From assembly GCA_015501055.1 (NCBI GenBank), contig JADNYV010000458.1, forward strand, positions 1-27,305: a DNA stretch of 27,305 nucleotides, read 5' to 3'. The translations under genes were made by a program, and so were the position numbers. The DNA comes from Mucidula mucida (lineage: Eukaryota; Basidiomycota; Agaricomycetes; Agaricales; Physalacriaceae). Every line of letters starts with the position of its first letter. Positions within the stretch are counted from its first letter, which is position 1. Positions 9,943 to 18,726 of the stretch are shown piece after piece. The notes beneath the pieces were generated by a model, which was not told the DNA's origin, did no database searches, and worked only from the letters and a program-made list of their open reading frames with translations.

Positions 9943-10918
9943 ATGCCTTCACTTGTCGACACGCGAACCTCCAACGCCAAATTCTCTCCTCCCTACACCC
10001 CTGTCGCCGTGTTCGTCGGGGGCACATCTGGCATTGGAGAGGCCATGGTAAAAGCCCTCGCGTCCTACCTCGACGGGAACATCCACTTTTCATCGTCGGA
10101 CGCAACAAAGCAGCGGCGGAAACCACGTTCGCCTCTCTTCCCCGCCCCGAGGGTGTCAGGCGCGAATTTCTGCATTGCGACGCGTTCTTGATGCGCAACA
10201 TCGTGGCGACGTGCGACGAGCTCAAGAAACGCGTGCCGAATGGGAAGATTAACTTTCTCGTGCTATCCCCAGGATATATCCGTGCGGCCGGGAGGAACGA
10301 GACGGAGGAGGGTCTGGACAAGGTGTTGGTTATACGGTACTATTGCCGGTTCAAGTTTATCAGCGAGTTGTTGCCCGTTCTCCAGCAGGCCAAGGAGAGA
10401 GGTGAGGACGCGGTCGTGATGACGATGCTTGGGACAGGCATGATGAACGTTCCAGTGGACAGAGATGATCTGGGGTTGAGGAAAAAGTACAGGATTTGGA
10501 ACGCAGCCATGAAGCCGGCGGTGTATAACGATATTATGATCGAGGTGCGGACTCTGCGCATTATTTTGGCATTGCGCTGATATGGATATAGGAATACGCG
10601 AAGCAAAATCCCGGGATTGGGTTCGTGCACATATCTCCGGGTCAAGTGAAAACATCCTCGCCGAATGAGTTGTACGAGTCGTTGTGGGGTCCTCTGAAGA
10701 TCCTTGCGCTGCTTCTGCGGTTGAGGTACTGGCTCTATGGGATCCAGCCGGAGGAGTGTGCAGAGTATATGCTGTATGCGTTACTCGATAGGCCGAATGA
10801 GAGTGGATGGAGCAGGAGGGACGACCATGGGGAAGACATTGGGATGAGGTGTTATAATATCTCGGAGGAGGATATGACGGCGGTGTGGGAGCATTCTGTG
10901 GCAGAGACTAGTGTGTGA
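9943..10918 (+). pseudogene. Short-chain dehydrogenase/reductase, copy 1, frameshifted and lacking the catalytic Lys
   Basis: Tandem paralogue of the SDR at 11391. Exons are 9943-10544 and 10592-10918, with an intron of 47 bp at the same place as in copy 2. Exon 1 is 602 nt, one short of a multiple of three. The frame is lost at about 10085-10090 in the CACTTTT run, just after the beta-2 region, and resumes in the +1 frame through MRNIVATCDELKKR. The Rossmann motif FVGGTSGIGEAM is intact. The position equivalent to the catalytic lysine of YxxxK is asparagine (YRIWN, codon AAC at 10500-10502), and the serine position is threonine. Even with the frame corrected it would lack the normal SDR catalytic lysine. 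Probably a decaying duplicate, or a non-catalytic homologue carrying one consensus error. Confidence 0.85.
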
Positions 10919-11390
10919 GATGCCGCCCTTTGACGCGTAGCTATCGGACAATGTGCGCGATTCCTCCCGCCTTGGAAGCAATCGTTCACGAACGATAATG
11001 GAGTTGAATCTTACAATATAGTAACATGGTTGCCTTGTTGAGTCCCGCTTTACCTCCTGCTTGTAGCCTGGTTCATGTTATTTAACCCCATTCTCTATTG
11101 GCGTCTACTCTCAGATCCCTCTTCTGAACGTGCAAGAATCCATTATGAACGTCAAACAAAGATTCCAGACTACTCGTTCTGACAGAGTTGACTTCATTTG
11201 CCCAGGTACACTAGTGAATACTCACCCCTGCGATGGTTGATATTTTCCGACTCTCAAGGGAATTGTTGACTCACAAGACCATTGAAGAAGGCCCGACGGT
11301 ACGTGATTCACATTTGTTCAGCGACGCGCGTCATGTCTATGGTTCCAGGATATAAAATCAGACTCGTCCAATGGTTCCTCGTCTCTTACC
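10919..11390. other. Spacer between the tandem SDR copies with a TATA-like box
   Basis: No coding exon is visible. A TATAAAA heptamer at 11351-11357 lies 34-40 bp upstream of the start codon of SDR copy 2 and is a plausible core promoter element. The rest shows no repeat or RNA gene that I can support. Confidence 0.45.
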
Positions 11391-12384
11391 ATGCCATCAC
11401 TCGTGGATGCTAGAGCCTCCAATGCCACGTTCAAGCCAACTTATATTCCTACCGCTATCTTTGTCGGCGGCACATCCGGTGTGGGGGAAGCCATGGCGAA
11501 AGCACTTTCTTCGTACCTCGGCGGACAGCTACACCTAATCATTGTAGGCCGCAACCGTGCCGCTGCGGAAAAGACCTTCGCATCCCTGCCCCGTCCCGAG
11601 GGTGTGACGCGCGAATTTGTGCATTGCGACGCGTACCTGATGCGGAACATTGTCGCGACGAGCGAGGAGATCAAAAGTAAAGTGGATAAGATCAACTTTC
11701 TGGTTTTGTCTGCTGGATATTTCCGTGTGACGGGACGCGACGAGACGACCGAGGGTTTGGACAAGCTCTTGGTTATGCGATACTATAATCGGTTCAAGTT
11801 TGCCAAGGAGTTATTACCTCTGCTCAAGGTGGCGCGGGATCGAGGGGAGGACGCGCAGCTGATGTCGGTGCTAGGCACGGGGATGATGAACATTGGTGTG
11901 GATCGAGACGATCTTGGGCTGAGGAAGAACTACAGGTGGTGGAAGGCGGCTATGAAACCCTGCGTGTATAACGATGTCATGGTCGAGGTGCGTGTTTATT
12001 ATTTCTTTCATGAGTCTCCGGAGTTCAGACGTTTGGAATTAATAGACATTTGCGAGAGAGAACCCTGGGATTGGGTTCACGCATATTTACCCAGGTTTCG
12101 TGGACACACCTGCCATAGATGAGATGTATACGTGGTGGCCGATGCGGCTGCTCGCGCCGCTCATCTGGGTGCAGCTCTATTTCTTTGGGGTCTCGGCGGA
12201 GGAGTGCGCGGAATATATGCTGTATGCTTTGCTGGACAAGTCAAAGGAAGGCGGATGGAGCAGGAGGGATAATCATGGGAATGATATTGGGAGTCAGTAT
12301 TACAGTATTTCGGAGGAGGACAAGAAGGCGGTGTGGGAACATTCTGTGGCGGAGACGGATGTCAATCTCTTGACTACTGAATGA
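11391..12384 (+). CDS. Short-chain dehydrogenase/reductase, copy 2, intact
   Basis: NAD(P)-dependent oxidoreductase of the SDR superfamily; substrate unknown. Exons 11391-11987 and 12046-12384 give an intact frame of 311 residues. Near residues 24-34 the sequence FVGGTSGVGEAM is the glycine-rich dinucleotide-binding turn, followed by a LIIVGRNRAAAE beta-2 strand. LVLSAGY corresponds to the central NNAG strand. Ser159 (MSVLGTG), Tyr181 and Lys185 (YRWWK) fit the catalytic Ser-Tyr-Lys set. The C-terminal exon has GFTHIYPGFVDTP, the usual PG turn after the active site. The protein is cytosolic by composition, with no signal peptide. Copy 1 upstream is clearly homologous along its whole length and shares the intron position, so the pair arose by tandem duplication. 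Confidence 0.88.
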
Positions 12385-13279
12385 GGTCTGTTGGTCCGTT
12401 GTTTGACCTCGGTGGCCGCTTTCTAATTCGTCGGTCGCAACTTTTTCCGATGTTTCACATTCCATGCGTATCATGTTCCTCTCATACGCGATATCACTAT
12501 GGCGAATAGGATTGTATACGAGACATGCAGCCATACAGGCCTTAATATGATCAAACGATACTCTTACACTCGCGTCGTGCATTTGGAAAGGACCAGGATA
12601 GGACATACAGCGTATCAAATTCTCGTTTTGGTTCTCAGCGAGGTGAAGTATTGGAATTCGTGCTTGGAGTTCTGAGAACTCCGTAATAAAAACAGTGTCC
12701 TCTCCGGGTCTCGGGCCGACGATCCGATCCAAACCTACTCTTCGCTTTTCTGCTTCAATGCTTCCACCAGGCTTTCAGTGAGTTCCAACGACCAACAATC
12801 CTGAATACTCAAAAGAATCTACGCTGCCGCTGCTACGACTACCTCTCCAAGCGTGCTCAGTATCAACCTTTTCTACTCCGTGCACGTTTGAACACAGATG
12901 TTGCCACCACCAGTCGTTTATCGCACGGAAATTCAGTATACACGCGACCTGAAGCACATCGACATGTGCGGCTCTCCACAACCATCCAATAAACCTCATC
13001 GTTCCTGGGCCTCTAGCTCAGTCGCTGCGATGTTGCCTTTCCCTCGCAACAAAGCCCCACCGCGTTGCGGTCACTCGCATTCGACTGTTTGCAAAAGCCA
13101 CACCAGCTGAAACGGGGCTTTGGAATTCTCTTCATAACCATTTCTCTCTGCTGAAACACTCTACAAGATTTAAAAAGCCAGACACGGACCACTAATGTAT
13201 TATCACCAACACAGTGTCCTTCCTCCATTCTTTCCTTATCCTTCTCGTTCTCTTCCCATTCGTTCATTTTCTTTGCACT
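12385..13279. other. Gene-poor region, possible minus-strand coding relic and TATA-like site
   Basis: An open minus-strand stretch from about 12732 to the SDR 3' end reads as moderately protein-like (RIVGPRPGEDTVFITEF) but has no recognised domain and runs antisense into SDR copy 2, so I do not call it a gene. A second open stretch at 12775-12999 (-) is also unassigned. A TTTAAAAAG box near 13169-13177, about 105 bp upstream of the next gene's start, could be its TATA element. Confidence 0.35.
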
Positions 13280-14369
13280 ATGCTCGGCGTTACTTCTCTT
13301 ATCACTCTCTTCGCGGCTCTGCACGCGTCCGCCATGCCCTTCCACGCGCTTACGGAGATTCTCCCTCGGGACGTGTCCCACATCGGGTTGGATGAGGCGC
13401 GCCGGGAGTTTGTGGCGTACAAACGCGATGGTACCCTCTATGGGCGCTATCCTGCCACCACCAGCACTGGTTTGATGAAGCGCGCGAGCCAGTGCGGTGA
13501 TCTCAGTGTCGATGATGCTAAAAAACGTTAGTGCTGATGCTCTTCTGCTTGTGTTTAAACTCATGAAATTTGTGATTAGTGCCCGGGTGGGACGCAATCG
13601 AGCAATACGCGAACGATAACTGGGGCGACGGCTCGCGCAAGCTCGAGACGAACCCCGAGGACTATCTCTCCCAACCCGCGCAATTCTGTGTCACGGATGA
13701 AGTAGTCGAGCTCAGCTTTGAGGGTACGTTCTTGGTTTCCACATGCATTTACTGGTGACTCATTGGTTTACATAGGCGACCCGGTATGCCAAACTCACAC
13801 TACCTCCACCGAGGGCAAGCTAGTCGGCACAGAGGGCCAAGTCTCCATTGCGGTCGCCCAAGGCTTCAACACCGACACATCCTACACCGTCAGCCAAGCA
13901 TCCACCATCGGCGTCTCTTCCACCCTCGGAGTCCAAATCGGCATCCCCGAAGTGGCGGACGTTACCGAGTCGGTGACTGTCAGCACCGAGGTTACCAATG
14001 AGCTCTCAAGCACGTACGTCTCCCCTCCCCTCCCCGCTTTCTTCTCACTCACCCCTCCTCTAACGTAGCCTGGACGTGTCGTACAACGACGTCAGCACAG
14101 TCACGATTACGATGACCGCCCCCGAGGGCCAGACGTGTACCGCGGAAGCGACGGTGAAGACCTGTAATATGCAGGCGACGGGAAACATCCGGTACCTCGC
14201 GACCGGGTGGGTGTGGTTCAACTATGATGACAAGACGGAAGGGCACTATAAGTGGGCGGCGCATATTGATTCTATTTTGACGAAACAGGATGACCGGTCG
14301 ACGTGGGCAGAGTTCAAGGGCTCGATGTCGTCGGATACGCATGCTGCGTATGAGGGCACGTGTGCTTAA
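13280..14369 (+). CDS. Secreted Cys-containing beta-rich protein with Kex2-type propeptide, pore-former-like
   Basis: Exons 13280-13526, 13580-13723, 13776-14013 and 14069-14369 sum to 930 nt, an intact 309-residue product. Residues 1-18 (MLGVTSLITLFAALHASA) are a signal peptide. Lys67-Arg68 followed by ASQC is a Kex2-like site, so the first ~50 residues after the signal look like a propeptide. The mature part has a short region with paired Cys, then a long Ser/Thr-rich stretch of alternating residues with GVSSTLGVQIGIPEV, then VSYNDVSTVTITM and a Cys-containing end (TCTAEATVKTCNMQATGNIR). The alternating pattern resembles the membrane-inserting beta segments of aerolysin/ETX-type pore-forming proteins, but I cannot confirm the family without structure prediction. 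It could instead be an unrelated secreted beta protein. It converges on the repeat-peptide gene at 14688. Introns are 52-55 bp. Confidence 0.85.
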
Positions 14370-14687
14370 TAGCCCGATGGTTGGATGAAGGAGTGGTTTG
14401 AAGTTTCGGAGGTTGTCTTATTTTATTTATTTATTTGCCTTTCATACCCGTTCCTGGTCCACAATCAAAAACATTCTTTACCTTGAGTATTCGTCAATAA
14501 GGCTTGAAGGTCTCTCAAGGTGACGAAAAATAATGTAGTTGTTAGAAGGAGTACACTTTACGAGAAGATCAAGATTGTTAGAAGTACATTGATGAGCTAT
14601 TTCGAGATGAACTGTTAACCACGGCATTAGTATACCAAAGAAATACCGCCGAATAGGAACCATTTTACCTTCAAAGGCATTGTGGCG
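14370..14687. other. Convergent intergenic region with a TTTA microsatellite
   Basis: Lies between the stop codons of the secreted protein (+) and the repeat-peptide precursor (-). A TTTTATTTATTTATTTG tetranucleotide run sits at about 14420-14437, in the likely 3' untranslated region of the plus-strand gene. No other feature is visible. Confidence 0.5.
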
Positions 14688-15115
14688 TCAAACATCAGAA
14701 TCCTCAACCTTGTTATATCCGCTGCGACCACGCGCCTCAACATCTTCCACCTTGTTATACCCACCACGCCCACGAGCCTCGACACCACGCCGGGCATCCG
14801 AATCCTCAATACTGTTATATCCACTACGACCACGAGCCTTGACGCCGCGACGGGCATTGGAACCCTCGACGCTGTTATATCCACTACGTCCACGAGCCTC
14901 GACATCGCGACGGGCATCGGAATCGTCAACACTGTTGTATCCGCCACGACCACGAGCCTCCAGCTTACGAGCGACAACTTCGCCATTGAGAGTGGGGCTA
15001 CACAAAAAAGCATGATAAGACATTCGGACGAATGAACGACGACAACTTACACAGGAGTCGCTAGAGCGCACGCGGCTAGCGCCACAAAGACGAAGAAGCC
15101 GGGTTTGAAGATCAT
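14688..15115 (-). CDS. Secreted tandem-repeat peptide precursor (Kex2-processed/RiPP-like)
   Basis: Exons (minus strand) 15115-15051 and 14997-14688 with a 53-bp GT-AG intron give an intact 124-residue protein. Residues 1-19 are a strong signal peptide (MIFKPGFFVFVALAACALA). After a 16-residue leader come five tandem repeats (residues 36-55, 56-75, 76-95, 96-109, 110-124). Each begins ARGR[G/S]GYN, continues [S/K][V/I][D/E], and the first three end in DARR or NARR. The product has no cysteine after the signal and no other domain. Signal peptide plus near-identical short units separated by basic sites is the layout of fungal Kex2-processed repeat proteins, including dikaritin-type RiPP precursors whose core contains a tyrosine. 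The monobasic ARGR spacing is unusual, since Kex2 prefers KR/RR. No UstYa-like (DUF3328) oxidase is visible in this window. A repetitive secreted effector or wall peptide is the main alternative. Confidence 0.82.
14691..14957 (-). repeat. Five in-frame coding tandem repeats, three of 60 bp then 42 and 45 bp
   Basis: On the minus strand the units run 14957-14898, 14897-14838, 14837-14778, 14777-14736 and 14735-14691. Each starts with GCTCGTGG-type or GCGCGTGG-type sequence and contains GGNTAYAACA. Units 4 and 5 are shortened in frame and encode K in place of S after the GYN core. Array length is expected to vary between strains. Confidence 0.85.
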
Positions 15116-15185
15116 GGTTTATAGTGCACGCAGGTGGCTTAAAGACTAGGGCGAAAGGGTCTTGAGTACTCGTTCAAGATTTGCG

Positions 15186-15196
15186 CCTTTTTTATA
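15186..15196 (-). promoter_or_regulatory. TATA box of the repeat-peptide precursor gene
   Basis: On the minus strand the sequence TATAAAAAAGG lies about 71-81 bp upstream of the ATG at 15115. It is the clearest TATA element in the window and fits an inducible, strongly expressed secreted-protein gene. Confidence 0.55.
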
Positions 15197-16339
15197 CCTG
15201 CTCCGCAGCTAATAGAGAACTCAACAACTGTGGCGCAATAAAGATGGTGGATCAGACCTTGTGTCAGAACATTTTTGTCGGCACGTCCAGGCTCGCACCT
15301 TCCATGCTCAAGTTAGTCTAGTGTAGCAGACGACAGAGACCCGTTTAGAAAGAAAGGCTCCGATATAGGTACGGTATCAGTGAAAGATAAATTGTTGAGA
15401 TTGCGTGTTGTTTTCTTCTGCACAGATGGTCAGCACGGATACATTACGAGAGAATGGAATCCTACAATGGAGACTTTTCAGAAACAGCCTGTAGTAAGTA
15501 CTAGAACTCGTCCCCTACAAAATTGGCCGTTATTGTATGAGGAAAGACAAATTTACTGCGCACAGGAAAAGAATATAACGAGCCGTTAGGAAGACTCTAT
15601 ACGTTCTTACACCAAAATCACTGATGAACATCGGAGGTGCGAAGATCGCAAGTTGATGATCCAGAAACTAATAAGTAGTAGTTCCGTGACTAACTTCAAG
15701 TGAATGATAGAGGACATCGGCATAAACGTGTCTGGATTCAGGTGTCCACCAAGATGTTCTCCTGTCTCGCATTCGAAGAGAAATCGCAATTGCCTGGAAA
15801 AGAGAGAATCCACATTGTTGTATCGACTTGACGCGTCGACGCATCCTAAGCTGAGGAAAAGGTGAATGTAGTTCCTGATACGAAGCCCAGTACTCTCCTG
15901 CGCTGATAGTGATAGTGAGTATTCTGAAACCGACAACTTGCGACTCGTTCACCAATGCCGTAAGTACATGTCCAGCGAGAACCTTAAATACGCAAAGCAT
16001 CAGCCGCGCACATCTCACGAGTCCAAACTGAAGTAGGTAGATGACATGGAACACTAGCCGGGTAATACGATTGTAAAAATGCAGCGCGCGCAACTGGGAT
16101 GTTGCCATACAATCATATCTGTTGTGCCTTTCTGTGTTTATCGTTGGTGGCGTCATGAAACGCGCGCTCGTACTAGAGATGATATCTGGATTCGACGATG
16201 GTGATGGTGGAGGTGAGACCTCATCGCATCACAAACAGAGCTAAATAGCGAGGAACTCGCCATCACGAGTCGTAGTATATCGGCCTTTGAAACGTTCTAG
16301 CAGGAAAGAACACGGACATGCCCAAGTCGATAGATCGAC
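15197..16339. other. Gene-poor region with one unassigned minus-strand ORF (15668-16156)
   Basis: The only long open frame is a 162-codon minus-strand ORF starting at 16156. It contains a hydrophobic stretch (FHVIYLLQFGLVRCARLMLC) but no recognised domain and no supportable exon structure, and an overlapping frame is also open for 109 codons. I do not call it a gene. No tRNA or clear repeat was seen. Confidence 0.35.
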
Positions 16340-17631
16340 CTATGAACTGTGTACATAAGACGGCGGAGGCTCTGTTACTAGATCCTGCATCTGCTCTCGA
16401 AGATTGAGTAGTTCTGCTCGCAACATCGTTACCTCTTGCCGTAGAGCTGGATCCGCCGGTGGTACTGCTACAGCAGGAGACGAAACTGACACCGTACGAT
16501 CTTCGGCTGCAGTCGTCCCCTCAGGCCCAAATCTCTCAACCTTCCTATCCTCTGCAAATAGACGACTCGGAGGTGCGACAAATCTGTCAACGACAAACGG
16601 AGGCGTTGGAGAGAGGCGAGGCTTTCGCCGCTTGACACAGAAGAAAAGCAGAAACCCTAGAAGGATGGCGAAGGATGGCGAGGATAATTGATAGCGGGAT
16701 CGCTATCTTGAGCGTAAGATCACCCGGTGTCCCTGAAGAGGGATTCGACGGGGCTCCAGAAGATCTATTGGCAGTCAATACTCCAGTCTCAATGAGGGTG
16801 GCAAAGTACTATGCTTACTGTGAAATTGGCAAGCTACTTGTACCGGGCGCAGACTCGCTCGATGCCTTCGCAAAGCTTGTTTTGGAGGTGATGAAGCCAG
16901 ACGTAAACTCCTATGCATCAAGAATTAGAAAGATCATTGAAAGCATCAGAGAGAGCGTACTGAATTTGATTGTGCAGAACTACCGGATAAGGAGGGTGAT
17001 GTTTCATAAGGAAGGGATGAGAAGGATTGTGTCGTAGTAACGAGCTGGTTTCAAAGCCTTAGTAGGTCAACTAAAATTGAGGCAGATCATACAGATGAAG
17101 GAGTAATGGCGGGGGTCTGCGTCGGTGTTGTGGGCGCTGTGGTTGTGGTAGAACCGGCGTCATCATCTGCCTGCCCACTGGATGCAACAAAGTCAAATTG
17201 GTCCGAGTTCTGGATGAAAGAATCACTAGACACTTGTCAAGAAATATTCGAGTGTCAATGATGGCGAAAGGCACATACTCTGTTGTACTTCTTCCAGTGA
17301 GGACGTAGAGACCTGATTTGTCCAAGGGAACGAAGGCAGAACCCGCTAAATGATCTGGACCTGCACCGATGGACACCTTCGCAACAGCGGTATCCTCAGT
17401 CACACCGTTCACGATGAGGCGCGCATCGAGGTACCAGGCATAACTCTCCGAGGAGGACTGTTGCCAGTTCGTGCTAGCACCAGTCGCATTCACATGCACC
17501 GGGGCAAACTCCAAGGCCTGAACGCTGCTGAAGCTGTACAATAATAACACACTAATGTCGTTATGTAAGTATTGGAACACAGAAAGTTACCTGCCACTTA
17601 CTGGTATACCAGAGGAGGACGCATGAGACAT
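16340..17631 (-). pseudogene. Single-pass membrane protein, frame broken by a 10-bp duplication
   Basis: Minus-strand exons 17631-17591, 17533-17279 and 17225-17093 join in frame through two introns of 57 and 53 bp. They encode an ectodomain with VQALEFAPVHVNATGASTNW and VSIGAGPDHLAGSAFVPL, followed by a Thr/Pro-rich stalk. After a long (~280 bp) intron, a last exon has NRSSGAPSNPSSGTPGDL and then LKIAIPLSIILAIL, the start of a transmembrane helix. A tandem 10-bp duplication at 16661-16680 then shifts the frame to an early stop at 16587. Ignoring the extra 10 bp, the helix would continue into a basic stop-transfer (KRRK) and a Pro-rich cytoplasmic tail ending near 16340. This is the common Agaricomycete layout of ectodomain, Ser/Thr-Pro stalk, one helix and a cytoplasmic tail. 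No signal peptide is visible at the 17631 start, so the true 5' end may lie further upstream. Function unknown. Confidence 0.6.
16661..16680 (+). repeat. 10-bp perfect tandem duplication (AAGGATGGCG x2)
   Basis: AAGGATGGCG occurs twice back to back inside the transmembrane-helix codons of the minus-strand membrane protein. One copy keeps the frame open through the helix and tail; two copies shift it by one base. Confidence 0.85.
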
Positions 17632-18181
17632 ATAGCAAGTTGTGGGGAGAGTTAACAGGGCGCGGCAGGCAGTCAAGGTCCAAAAGACCCTGCTTAGGGG
17701 ATCGGGTATACAACCGGTGCGAATTCAGTCCATCATAACAGAGCAGGGTACATCCGTGATACGGATGCACTTGGAGAGGACAGGCCTTGGAAAGAAAGTC
17801 GTTCTAGGTAATGAGGGCTAGAAATTCTGATACGAGAAAGCAGACGTCGATTGTGGGAGTCTCTGCTTTGGAGGCTTGAAGTTGCTATCAGCACAGCCTC
17901 TGAGAAGCTCACGCGTTGAGACGCGTTAAACCTTGATCGATTGGCAACAGACAGTCGGTCGGCGAGCCATTTACCCACGGTCACATGGCGTCCGACGCGC
18001 CGAGACTAGTGTTGTTAAACCAAACGTTGGAACAGCTCACCTATTCACTTGTCACGTACGCATGAAACGCGAATTGAAGGGGCCACAGATTCTGCTGAGA
18101 CCAATATCCCGCTTCCATTCAAATGTTTCCAATACTGCTCATGTTCAGGTAGATCGACCAGCATCCTTCTTTGCAGGCATC

Positions 18182-18338
18182 GTACGTCCTGAACTACCCC
18201 TTGGACCCTTGTTGGCTGTTGACCATGCGTCTACGGTCATGCATATCATCAATCCTCAGCTCTTCTCAAACGTCTCCCTTATCAGCTATACATATGTACG
18301 CCGAAAACCTACCCAGACCTTTCTGTGATCGCAGCAGC
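18182..18338 (+). repeat. Direct repeat, copy A
   Basis: Matches 18547-18685 (copy B) with indels. Shared blocks include CCTTGTTGGCTGTTGACC, TGCGTCTACGGTC, CTCAGCTCTT and CTGTGATCGCAGCAG. Copy A carries an extra 12 bp after the CTACGGTC block and a few extra bases before the last block. Confidence 0.75.
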
Positions 18339-18481
18339 TGGTGGACGATGTTCAGTCCAAACTTGATACCCGCGATCTGATATAGTCTTCTTGCCGACAA
18401 GTCGACGATATACGACTTACCATATTTGAGTGTTTGGGTACTCCAGGACTAGATTGATACATGTGTACAGGATTCACAGTT

Positions 18482-18517
18482 GAAGAAACAAAGATTCCTT
18501 TCCCACATTGGCAGGAG
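18482..18517 (+). repeat. Short direct repeat, copy C
   Basis: Reads AAGAAACAAAGATTCCTTTC and onward, matching 18692-18726 (AAGAAACGAAGAATCCTTTC onward) with a few changes. It lies just upstream of copy B, while its partner lies just downstream, so the array is a decayed tandem of longer units. Confidence 0.6.
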
Positions 18518-18546
18518 TGTATGGGCTTTGAACTCTCCGCTATCCT

Positions 18547-18685
18547 CGTCCGTGCTGAACTAACCCTTGCGCCCTTGTTGGCTGTTGACCGTGCGTCTAC
18601 GGTCGATTCTCAGCTCTTTTCAACGTCTCTCTTACCAGCTATGCATACGTACGTGCGCCGAAAAACCTCTCTGTGATCGCAGCAG
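18547..18685 (+). repeat. Direct repeat, copy B
   Basis: Second copy of the 18182-18338 repeat, starting about 365 bp after copy A. It ends with the shared CTGTGATCGCAGCAG block. Confidence 0.75.
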
Positions 18686-18691
18686 ATACAA

Positions 18692-18726
18692 TAAGAAACG
18701 AAGAATCCTTTCCCAATTGGCTGGAG
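18692..18726 (+). repeat. Short direct repeat, copy D
   Basis: Partner of copy C (18482-18517), about 210 bp downstream. The flanking GCATGGGCCTTGTCCG also resembles the start of copy B, suggesting a third, truncated unit. Confidence 0.5.

Noticed and set aside
12241..12732. Minus-strand ORF beginning MDRIVGPRPGEDTVF
   Set aside because: It continues antisense into the intact SDR copy 2 and has no family match, so a real gene is not supported.
13013..13597. 194-codon minus-strand ORF
   Set aside because: It is antisense to the first exon of the secreted protein, whose signal peptide and splice phases are convincing, and it has no recognised domain.
14688..14957. CRISPR-like array, considered because of regular spacing
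   Set aside because: The units are in-frame coding repeats of a eukaryotic secreted protein, without unique spacers.
15668..16156. 162-codon minus-strand ORF with a hydrophobic stretch
   Set aside because: No known domain, no supportable splice model, and a second frame is open across most of it. Kept only as a note in the intergenic entry.
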